From Hydractinia symbiolongicarpus (Eukaryota > Cnidaria > Hydrozoa > Anthoathecata > Hydractiniidae): DNA of 64,000 nt. Shown in pieces: positions 1-10,800 of this stretch (within the stretch, counting starts at the first letter, position 1; every line of letters starts with the position of its first letter). A program made the position numbers and the translations under genes. Under the pieces are notes generated by a model, which did no database searches, was not told the DNA's origin, and saw nothing but the letters and a program-made list of their open reading frames with translations. The stretch spans positions 15,006,001 to 15,070,000 of the forward strand of contig NC_079878.1 in the NCBI RefSeq assembly GCF_029227915.1, given 5' to 3'.

Positions 1-150
1 TTTTTTTAGTTGTACTAAATTAGGAATGACAGTAGTGAATTCAACTTGTAATCACAAAGTCTCTGGTTTGAGTCCTCACTTCGATGCATTTTAAATGTAC
101 TTTAGTCAGCCCATCTGGAGCCATCCACTGACTGGCAAGCAAGCAAGCTA
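1..150 (+). repeat. possible tRNA-derived SINE fragment
   Basis: The segment holds a B-box-like stretch (GGTTTGAGTCC, near 65-75) preceded at tRNA-like spacing by an A-box-like stretch, as in the head of a tRNA-derived SINE. No clear poly-A or microsatellite tail was found. It differs from the SINE at 9478-9831. The call rests on this one motif pair. Confidence 0.3.
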
Positions 151-295
151 CAGCAATGCTATACTTATTTTCAAAGGTTAATGTAACTTAGTTATCATCA
201 TAGGGGAGGAGGGGCAGCCCTTAGGATAGAATCACCAAGAACAGAAAAACTTTCTGTTACTTGCTTACTATTCTTATTTGAAAAAAATAACATAC

Positions 296-500
296 CACAT
301 GATGTGCTGATGTTATATGAGTATCCAATGCCTCCTCTGTTGCGAATTCCTCATAATTACATATGCGACAATGGTATTCTGATTGTGGTTGTGGCCAATG
401 TGGTGACATGACTTCTTCAAAGCACGATAATATAAAATCATTTTTACTCAAATCATTTGTACCAATTTTTTGAAAGATATTTAAGAATTGCTTGTCCATT
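296..500 (-). CDS. C2H2 zinc-finger exon of a paralogous gene (partial)
   Basis: This is an internal or first coding exon of 205 bp. It has an acceptor (TATACAG) just above 500 and a donor (GTG then GTATGT) just below 296. It encodes 68 codons after one split-codon base and ends in phase 0. It contains WPQPQ followed by one finger, C-x2-C-x13-H-x5-H (start YHCRICNYEEFAT). Exon 31712-31943 of the seven-finger gene has the same phase, the same WPQPxS lead-in and the same finger, so the two are paralogues. The downstream exons would lie left of the window. I did not find convincing upstream exons between 501 and 4873, so this could also be an orphan or pseudogenic exon. Confidence 0.6.
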
Positions 501-848
501 CTGTATATAAAAGTCAGATGAAAAAAACAAATGCTCTGTATACTAGAAAGAACATTAACAATAACAACAGTTAATAAAATTCTTAGAACAACAAAACTCT
601 TATAATAAAATTCATGTGTAACTGACTCTGTTTACGTGAAGAAATCAAAACATTTTTACTAAAGTAATTAATAAATTATAACAATTGATCTTAACCAATT
701 TCATAAACTATTTTTTGAGCTTTTTTTCTGACATAATTGAGGCACAGGTGTTAATGTTTAAGAAAGAAATGTGCTGAAAAAAGTTAAAAAAAAAACAGAA
801 AACAAGACACACTTAAACTACTTAAAAAATATCTGACTCGGAATATAT
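501..848. other. AT-rich stretch, nothing recognised
   Basis: There is no coding potential on either strand beyond short shadows. I looked here for the outer inverted repeat of the THAP/P2X7 element copy 1 and found none. Confidence 0.5.
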
Positions 849-1374
849 TTGATTAATGAATCAGAATAATGATGAAATATTTTCTGAACAAGAAAGTGAA
901 GATGAAGATGTTGGAGAAATGGAATGAATGATGAAGTCCTGAAAACCCTATCTTTTTGAATCAGAAATAGATATCTCTTCCTCGAGTCGGCAGCCTCAGA
1001 GGAAGAATTTTTAGATTTCAATAATGGCAAACTTTCAGCAGAAAAAAAGACAAGAGCTGGAAGAGTGGTGCACCTGTGAAAAATGTACGGTAGAGCAAAG
1101 GGATATTGATTGTTTGCGTTGCAAAGAAGTTGGGGCTTTGCAAAACAAAATTGAACAGCAACTATGTGCAACAACATTAGACCAATTTAAGACACTTTGG
1201 TTAAATGCAGACGTTTTAAAAAATGTTCCTGTTGGATTACACAATTTAAAAGGAGCCCACTTAGAAAGAAAAAAAAAGGTCAATGCAATATGCTGCATAA
1301 AAGGAAATCGACGTGTCCAGAGCCTAATAATAATTACGTGCTTTACTTCGAAGGAAAGAAAGACTAACATGTAA
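849..1374 (+). pseudogene. P2X7 ballast-domain-like gene, decayed (element copy 1)
   Basis: A frame opens with MNQNNDEIFSEQESEDED, acidic like the N-terminus of the intact homologue at 34167-34955. It stops after about 23 codons and resumes in another frame at 1024. The second part has the cysteine signature of the P2X7 C-terminal zinc-binding (ballast) domain, WCTCEKC then DCLRC and KE, followed by a segment resembling the VLLKNNLW region of the intact copy (VLKNVPVGL). The C-terminal YRxAAYRQF block was not found intact. It faces the THAP-type pseudogene at 1589-3555 on the minus strand, tail to tail. Family assignment is by motif recognition. Confidence 0.6.
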
Positions 1375-1588
1375 ATTTGAGATTTGTGTCACCTTTACAT
1401 ATCTCATATGGTAAAATAAATATAAATATCTAGAAGAAAATATAGTTTTATTTCTGAAATCTGGAAACCTGGTTTGTGATCAGCTCCTTTTTGTTCAGCT
1501 TGGGAGTTTTAGCAATGTATTTTGGCAGGTTTTGTGGCACTTTTGGAAGCTCTAGTGTCAATCTGTTTGAAGCGCATTCAAGGGTCTG

Positions 1589-3555
1589 TTAAATCATTCT
1601 GTGCAAATATAAATTGTTTTTATCAGCTTTAATTGGTTTTGATGACCATGTTCCAGTGATTTTGGAAAAATTATTTTTATAATTTTTTTCTCCTCCACTT
1701 GTAGTTGCTTGCTCCAAGTTGCTACCTTCTTTAGAATCTAGCACTGCCAACTGGGTTCTAGTGATCATTCCGAGATATGGAAGATGTTGACTTTTTGGTT
1801 CCCATTTATTGTACAAAGAATGGTACACTTCCAATGTACCTGTGTGAGAAAATCGTGTAAGATGGTTTAAGTCCGCTAAAAGTTGTTTATTTAAAACTAT
1901 TGTTTGCACAGCTAGAAATGCGTCGGACTTTGCTTTAATTCATTCTTTAGCTTTTGCTTTTTTTCTTGGTAAAGGAGGGTGCTCACATTTCGTAAACTTA
2001 TTACTGCCTGTCCATTTGTGCTTGTTTTGGATATGAAATAAAACACCTGTTCATTTTTTTAAAAGCTCCTCGTCTTCATTACAAGTAGCACTTGCCTACC
2101 ATAGATGGTTACAAATAGATGTTATTCATTTCTTGATAATGTTGCAGGAAGATTTTTGCTGGTAGCTACAAGTTTTGCTTATATGTTTTTGCAAAAGTGC
2201 CGTATGTTAAATTGATGAAAAATATCAGGTTTTTTCCTCTTATATACTTTCATATTTTTTTTTGCCTATCTGTTGTTATCTGTTCTAATGCAGTATTTTG
2301 ACTCAAGTAAGTAAGAGCTTTAGTATGCTCTAGTTTTTCCATTCTGTGAGAATAATGCAATAATTTCATTAGTCTTCTGGTTCATTAGTGAATAAGTAAG
2401 ATATTTGGCATTGTGGTCAAGGCTGTCACATCTTTCATCGTCACTGAGATGACATGACCCATTAATTTCATTTCATTTATTAATTTTGTGTTCATTTTAG
2501 AATAATTTTCATGTACAATTCCTGCTAAGAATTTTTTTAAATTGTGTAATAACTAGTTTTAGTTATCCATTGAATGCTTGCAAGGTTGAAATATTTAGCC
2601 ATTCGTTTACACGTATTTGCACTAAAAAGCACTGCTGCTGCTTGTGTTATGTTTCCCTGCGAACACTGATTAATAATTGGTTAAGACCTCCATTGTGATT
2701 ATTCACACAGAGTAATTTTACCATTAGCAGAAAACCCATCTGAAGCATTTAATGAAAGCAGGCATTTAACAAGTGAAACATCTTTGAGAGAATACCATTA
2801 ATGATGACTAATATACTACGAAGGTTGCTTTTTGAGGAACTTGCGTGTTGATATTATATTCATGATCACTGCTATATTCACTTTCATTTAGATACTCAGA
2901 ATCACTTTCAGTGCAACTACTTTCTGAATCACTGCTACAAGTGATTTCGCCGAGGTCATTATTAGCTAAAATGTAAATGAACTTATAATCACATTGAACT
3001 GCAACATTTACTTTATTTGCCTTGCTTTGTTTTTCGGTTTGAGTAGATACACAATTTATTTCAGGGGTAAAGTTAGCTTGTGTACCTTTACAATTCATCT
3101 CAAGTGTTCTATTTTTTCATTGTGAATGATTGCATCTTCACATAGTTTTCGTTTTACTGCAGTCTCCTCTCTTAGAATGCTGGATCTTCGCTTTTGCAGT
3201 TGTTTTCCTGAGTTGTGTGGAAATAATGTTGGAACAGTGTCACCTTTGAGCAAACGTCTGAGTGGTTTGTTAAGAAGTTAGTTCTAAATAAGACAAAGAA
3301 TTACTTACTATAGTTTTATTTCAAAAGTTAGAACAATAATACGTGATTACACAGACCTGTAAATCTCTTTTAATACATATATTTCCAAAATACTGATGAC
3401 AAATCTTCGCCTCTTTGCCTTGCTCTTTTAATGTTAGCTAACCTTTTCATTTGTAAGGTAATATTTGAAGAAAAACAAAAAAAAAATCTAATATTTTTTT
3501 CTCTATTTTTTGTAAAAGTGTTATTACTACAACCAACAACAACACACCAGCCCAT
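1589..3555 (-). pseudogene. THAP-domain transposase-like gene, decayed (element copy 1)
   Basis: The minus strand opens at 3555 with a THAP start (C-x4-C form, GWCVVVGCSNN). It continues at 3098-2808 with a low-complexity acidic region containing a VSTQTEK motif, also seen as IGIQTEK in the homologue at 32745. It ends at 1909-1589 with a block containing HTGTLEVYHSLYNKW and GMITRTQLAVLD. Between 1910 and 2110 the frame reads on with three stops (after NHLW, ELLKK and KAKE). The last block resembles the C-terminus of a large family of THAP proteins in cnidarians and fish, which I take to be transposase-derived. Stops and frameshifts make this copy non-functional. Copy 2 lacks this C-terminal block. 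Confidence 0.6.
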
Positions 3556-4873
3556 TTAATTAAAAAAATTGCTATCTTTTTAGTGTTGTTTTTAATTTTG
3601 TTTAAACTTTCACGTTCCTAAACTTTTTTTACACTATCTCCTCACATGCTGTTTTTTTAACATATGCCCTGATGATACTAAAATATATTTAATTAGTTTA
3701 AAACACTCGAAAAAGACACATGTATAATAGGCCTTAATTGCATAAACTTTCGTTAAAAAGAAAAAGAAATATACTTTTATTAAGTATATTGAGCATTTAA
3801 AAAAACATTTTAAGAAAAAAAATTTATTGAATTTTAAGTGAACAACTTCTAAACATTACAGCAAGAAACTTTCCAAACACTATTATTAAAATGCCTGCTT
3901 CTCATAATTTTCATCTGATTACTAAATTTTAAAAGGGGGGCTCTTGTCTTCGGGACATACTATACTAGCTCATATACACACACACTTGCTATATTAAAAA
4001 TTATATTTTAAAACCGCAACGTAACAAAGGCACAAAGGCACAAAAAGTTCCGTAAATAAAAACAAATTTTTAAAATTTTAGAGTAAAAGCTTCCTTGAAA
4101 AAACCAGTGGTATAAGTAAAATCTTATAAATTAAAATATTTTTATACTGGTAAAAACAATAGGTGTTAATTGCAACACCTCATACGATATTTACAGACAA
4201 TCAACTGTTTGAATAGTATAATTTTAAACGTTGATCATCTTTTTTTAGGGCCCTGTGGACTTACATTGTTTCAACCAGTTGGTTGATTTCATACTTAAAT
4301 TGGCATATGTTTTTTCTATTTTCATCTGTTCAACAACAATCAAACAATCTATGATTGTACTCGAGCCATTCATTCATGCAAAATCCGATTATATTTTATT
4401 TTGTTTAAAAAAAGGCACTAGGTTAGGTTTTTGAAGCTAGCATGATAATTAACTGTTCCATGCCCTAGAAATGCAATTCATTAGCGGCAAGAATTTTTTT
4501 TAAAGAAGAAACATATTTCCAGCGATTTCATTTTCATTTGTATCCTCAGTCAAACCATGGTTTAATAACCATGCAAGGTAGCTGTTATAAACAAAAATAA
4601 AAACAATGTAAGGATTTTTTTTAAAAAATTCATAAATTGCTAAGGAGGTTACTGTGTTCTTTTAAAATTTTAGAACAGTAATTTTCGCTAAAAATATTAT
4701 CATACCTCAATGTAAACTACAATAGGTAGAATGTCTCATATACAAAATTTAAAGGATGGTACTCTAACAAAACAGCTAAAACATAACATACAGGTTGAAT
4801 TTTCCATTGTTTTTTATCAACACAATAACAACAACAATGTACAATAGTGATCGAGGGTGAAAATGTTATATTT
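3556..4873. other. AT-rich spacer, no gene recognised
   Basis: This lies between copy 1 of the THAP element and the 3' end of the seven-finger gene. The minus strand near 4500-4585 has a short open stretch after an acceptor-like TTTATAACAG, but no partner exon was found. The 3' UTR of the seven-finger gene must start here; no clear AATAAA was placed. Confidence 0.4.
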
Positions 4874-7800
4874 TTAAAAAGATGTATAAAGCGAATCTGT
4901 AGTGAAATCATTATAATGTGTTTGATTTAAAGGTTCTAGAAAATATTCATTGTTAGACAAATGGGATGAACGCTTCAACATTTTTGTCTCTGATTCTGCA
5001 GCCTCTTTATGTTTGTGTTTTCTCTTTAAAGATCTAAAACATTTTATACAATGGGATTATTAAGTTGATCTAATAGCAAAAAGTCTTAAATGTAGTTAGT
5101 AAGTTATTGCTCCCTCTAAAGACAAAATGTGAAGACAACAAGATACCTGTTATTAGTCTTTTGTGATGCATCACCAACAGATATCGCACCTAGATCATGT
5201 GAAAAGCAAATAGTAAACTAGTTTTTCTTGATTTTCACTTAATATTTACTATTGAAGTAAGTTATCATGGAAATTGTAGAATGGAGTTGACTATAGACTT
5301 GTTAAGTGTGATATTCCAGAAAATGCAAGAAAATAATCTAATTTAACTAGGGAGCTTATAGGTTCCACTTCTGTACATGGAAAATGCACAAGAAATTATT
5401 ATTATTAAATCAAACATGACACCAGCATTTCAGCAAGAAATTGTAAAGACACTCCATAACAATTAGTAAATATTATGTATGAATGAAAAATCTATAGAAA
5501 ATATTATATAGTAACTTTTTTATATAATAGCATGCAAAACTACCAGCAAATCAAATCTCACATTAACAAGTTACTTTTTACAAAAAAGTCTTCGTAAATT
5601 TCAAAGCAGTCTTCTGAATTCTTTTTCATAACTTACTTGTTACTTGTTATACTTGTTACTTGTTATCTAGTTCTAAAAAATGAGCTCATTTTCCAGAACT
5701 TTGTATTTTGTTTACAATTTCAAAGATTTTGGATTATGTTACATACCTTTTGATTTTTTCAAGTTTCCTTTGTGTCTTTTTCCTAAAATGTGAATTGCTC
5801 TGCATTTGAAATCCTGTAAATTACCCACAACATCACAGAGTTGGCATCCTTTGTCTGTTACTGTATCTAAAGGAAATTGTACTAGTTAAAAACCGAGCGA
5901 ACAAAAAAAGGAATTTAAAGGAGCAACAAAAATACCATCATTTAAGACGTCTTTTTCTTTTTGATCAAATTCAAAAGCACCATCTTCACCTAATAACAAG
6001 TACATTAATTTATAACGAAAATATCACATCAGTGCTTCTTTAGTTTATATAACTCTTCCTGGCTTGACCATATTGTATGAGGTAGAAAGTGGTAATATTC
6101 AAACAGATCAACCCAATAGGTTTCTTTTAGAAATTGTCATTGGCCCACGCAAATTCAACCTTCATGCTAAAACGTTTATTTTGCTTGTTTTTGCTAAAAA
6201 AATTAATTGGTTCAAAATGTTGTGATACTAAACTGGTTGTTTTTTTACTGACATGTGTTTCACATATGTTAAAAAGTTAATAATTTACCAGTTGGGACAA
6301 AAACTATTTTATTATTTAGTTTACAATAATTGTAGGCTTATATTTGTTTAATACTAGTAAATATCCGTGTGGAAAAATCCATTTAGGCTGAAAAATAATG
6401 GAAAAGATTAGTCATTTGAATTTTGACGACGCCTGCAATGACCCTTTAATATTACGCAGAGATTAAAGCGCTGATTAAGAAAATATATAGGACCATGTGC
6501 TTTTGACTAATTCATTCATTCATTATTCATTCTCGGCTTAACGTCCGTTTTCCATGCTAGCATGGGTTAAAGAGGTATATTAATGACCCTCTTCCAATCT
6601 GATCAAGACTGTGTTAGATCTAAACTCAACTTCCTCTGTATTAAGTCTGTCCTTATAACCTCCTGCCAAGTCTTTCTCAGTCTGCCTCTGGGCTATGGCC
6701 CAGGAATTATCAAGTCTCTACACTTTCTTACCCAATTATCCTCCTCCATTCTTTCCAAGTGCCCCAGCCAATTCAATCTTCCTATCTGGATAACATCTTA
6801 TTCTACGGATACTTAGCCCGCTTCTTAGCTCATCTGAATTCTTTCTGTCTCAGAGACTGGCGTTACACATCCACCTAACCATTCTCATATCATTCCTTTC
6901 TAAACGGTCAAGATCTTCCTGCTTCACTGCCCATGTCTCACTACCGTACAACATAACACTTCTTACACAGGCCTCATACAACCTACCTTTTAACTCAATT
7001 GACAAGACTCTGTTAGTCAACAAAGGAAGTAACTCTCTGAACTTTTTCCAAGCAGAACCTATCCTGCAAGTAACACTTCTTCCAACACCCCCTTCACTGC
7101 CCAACATATCACCTAAGTAACAGAAGTTCTCAACTATCTCTAACGAGCCACTGTTGTACATCATTGAAGCCGGAAATACTTCATTCTCTATAATCTCACC
7201 TTTGCAACGCTTAGCCCTTTCTCTTCTAGTGCTTTCTCAAACTTTTCAACTAATTCTACCATCGAACTCTGCTATGAGAACCAAATCATCTATACATAAT
7301 AACTCCCATGGACAACCTGTTCTGAACTCCATCGACAGCGCTTCTAAGACTAGAACAAACAACAAAGGACTAAGTACAGAACCCTGATGTACACCCACAT
7401 TTACACTAAATTCATCACTAAGTGAATCGTTAATCCTGACACGACTTCTAGCATTGCTGTACATAGACTGTAACAATTCTCAAAATCAGAAAAGGAATGT
7501 ATACATTATTTTAATAAAAAAGATGTTTTTTGGATAAAGACAATCTCTCTAATAATACAGAGACTGTGTCTGTCTGTAACAGAAAAAGTGGATGTATTCA
7601 TTTTCCTTTGATGTTGCCGCAAAAGGTATGTCTCCAATGTTAAGTTTTCTGATGTTACAGCAAGATGCCAAAAACACTGCTTTAACGTCAATATCTTATA
7701 TTAAAACTTTGAGGCCAAATAACTTGGAAACAAGGTGGTGACGTCAGTCATTTTTTACGGTGTGGGTAACTACAGACAACCTGGGACCGAATTGGGTAAG

Positions 7801-10800
7801 TTTCTCAAACCTGGGTTCCCGAATCCGTTTCGCAATGAACGAGTTGATGACTTCATTAAAAAACCTTTAAACCCCAATATCTCTGCAACCGTAAGATACA
7901 TGATCCTATACATTTCTTGATCAGCATTTCAGGATCTATACGATGAAGGCAACAGGTATACAAATTTTTTCTTTTTTTACGGGTATTTGCTGACATCATC
8001 AAAATTTTTATACGTATATATTCTCCATATCTGTTCTTTAATTGTACATGTTCATATACTATTCATATTTTGATCAGAGTTTCAAGTTCCCCACAATAGA
8101 TGTTACAGGTTAAAAAATTCTAAGAATATTTTTTATGTATATGAACGGGACACTGCTGACGTCGTCAAAATTTAAATACAGCTTTTTTTATTTTTCCTCC
8201 ACCTTAGTGAATTTTTCCACAGGCCTTATCGACTAGTATATAATAACATGGAAGTGCAAAAATAGCAAGTGTAAAATTTTATAAAATTTAAATATTACGT
8301 TTATCAACTTTAAGGATAAAACTTTGAACTAAAGCTGGAATAAAAAATGGAGTTACTTATGAAAAGGTAATTTGCAATTCCTTCCTCTAATAAGTAAGGT
8401 TTGCATGCTTGCTCTGTGAACTTGTTTCGATGTGTGTTTTACTGTAGGAACTCACTCGAGCTGTCCAGTTACATGAACAGGTTTAAGCAAGAGAGTTGAA
8501 GGAAAAGAATGAAAAATACAAAAAAGTTGTTGATGAAATGAAAAGACTGGAACAAGAACAAAAAGATTTGTTATGCCGCTTGAAGGTAATTTTTTATTTA
8601 TTTTTTACAAGCCCTTTTCTCAGTCCTGTTTAAAGATAGTGACTGCTTGAATATTATAATGGCTGTAATTAACTTATATTCGTACACTGACAAAGAAAAC
8701 CGCTACCTTTCCCTTTAATCTTTGATAAAAACAAACATAAACAAAACTTTATTTCATGTGGCCATGTCGAAGCACAGCTTTGTTCATTCTAAATGTTTGC
8801 GCGGTCAGAGACTTGGTAAAAAAATTAATATGCGTAATTATGCGTTTGACAACAGTGGTAATATACTACTTTTGGGACTGAATGCAAAAAAAGCATAAAC
8901 CACCTGAAGTAACACTGAGATGTCTTTATCATTTTATTCCTTGTGGAATGTATCGCTCGATACATTCTTCAAACTTTTTTCAAAACAATTTTTCAATGAA
9001 AATGGCAACTAAAAGCAATAAAATTAATGTTATTGACTTTTAATATAAACCTGTTAGAACGAGTTGGCTCGGAAACCCAGCCCAGTTTTAATGATTCGGA
9101 AGAGGTATACATCGTTGCATACCCTCTTGCATTGTGAATAGGACATATCAAGAGTACCCTAGTCCCGACGGAAATTCCTGAGGTGGATAGTTCTTGGAAA
9201 GGAGACGAGGAAAACAAATGAAATTTATTTAGTATAATAACTCACAGGTTTCATATAAATTACAATTTAATTCTTTTGTATTTCAAGGAGTTCTCAATGA
9301 TTATATCACTGTCAGGTAGCTCTGTTGGTGTAATTTGTCGCCTTGACGTTTTCTCCTCTTTTTTGCACTAGCTCTCTTTTCACTTGACGCATGTAAAATT
9401 TATTTATTTATTTATTTTTATTTATTTCTTTACCACAAATATTTGTTATTATACAGGATGGCCATTCAAAAATTAGTGGCGCCGTAGATTAGTGGTTATA
9501 GCTCTCGTACTCTGTGCGGGAGACCGGGGTTCGATTCCTCTTGACGGCGATTCAACATGGGCGAGTGAATGTTACCATAGCCCCGGGTTAACCCAAGCCA
9601 TGTGAGGGAAATTGGGAAGATGGCACATTGTGTGGGCCGTTGGATGTTGCCGGGAGTTGTCTAGTAGAGCGCGGGCCCTAACTGGGTCTGCGTCGCTCAA
9701 AATGAGCATTAAATACACTAGGACTCCCCATCTAAGCCATGGCCCCTCCTGGAAATAATAGACAGGGTATATCCCTCGATATTTGTGAGGCTAGCCATGT
9801 AAAATATGCACATCTATCTATCTATCTATCTTAAAAGAAGTTTCTTTCGCTTTCCTAAAGATGATAAATTACGGAAAGCATGGGGCTGGACTTAGAAATA
9901 TATATGTTAGCCGTCACTCGGGTGAGGGTTTCAGCACTGACTCGGTCGATCGGTCAGGATTTTTTTTTTAAAGCATTTCTTACTACGATATATTTTTCTT
10001 ATATATTAGGAGAATGTACTAAATAAGCGCCATCAAAAACACAAAGCTTATGAAGCCTGCGATCAAAAACGGTTGGTGTTACGAAGCATGTGAGGTATAG
10101 AGAACATTAAAGTCGACCCCCTTTCTTCATGCTGCAACTCTTATGCTCGGCTGGTGCATTACACTGAGACGCGAACGAAAAACAGAAGACCATTTGGAAC
10201 TACGCCACAAGTCAATCCGATTTTCATCGTCACAGAGAATACTGTGAGAACAGTGCGCACCCATGCAAGTTAAATATAACAAGAACATGGGAGAGGTTAG
10301 GTGTCCTGTACCTTAATACAGCTTTCGGACGATGGTTTTCGTGATGTAATTCCAAGGAAAAAACATGTTAACCAAAATTAAAATACTTTTTGTCATTAAA
10401 AAATCCAAAAATGTAGTTAGTTGCACGATATAACAGTAATTTTACTTCCGTATTTTTCTTTTTCCTTACATAATTTTTTCCCAATGTGTATAAGGCTCTT
10501 AATTTTTTCAAAGTTTCGAAAGGAAGAAAAAAAGTAATAAATTATTCATTCGAATCTCACCTCTTGGTGACGGGGGTAAAACTCACATTTGTTTTTTTTG
10601 ATAAATATATTTATTTTCTTGAGACCTATTGTTCTTGTGTTTTGATGGAATATGACCACTGACGTAAATGGAATACATATTACAAAAGCCTCGTTTTCGT
10701 GCACAGCGCTGATTTCAAAACGGAGAATGTGATCAGAAGCATGGAGGGAAAGCTTCGAAAATCAGAAAAACAACATTAGAGCTTGGAAGTTTTATTCTTC

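Noticed and set aside
1024-1370. two overlapping ORFs on opposite strands
   Set aside because: Only the plus frame has the ballast cysteine signature; the minus frame is its shadow.
4500-4590. terminal exon of another finger gene on the minus strand
   Set aside because: An acceptor-like site precedes an open stretch to a stop, but there is no finger and no upstream exon in matching phase.
9478-9560. tRNA gene
   Set aside because: The A and B boxes are good, but the 3' acceptor half does not pair and a SINE body and microsatellite tail follow.
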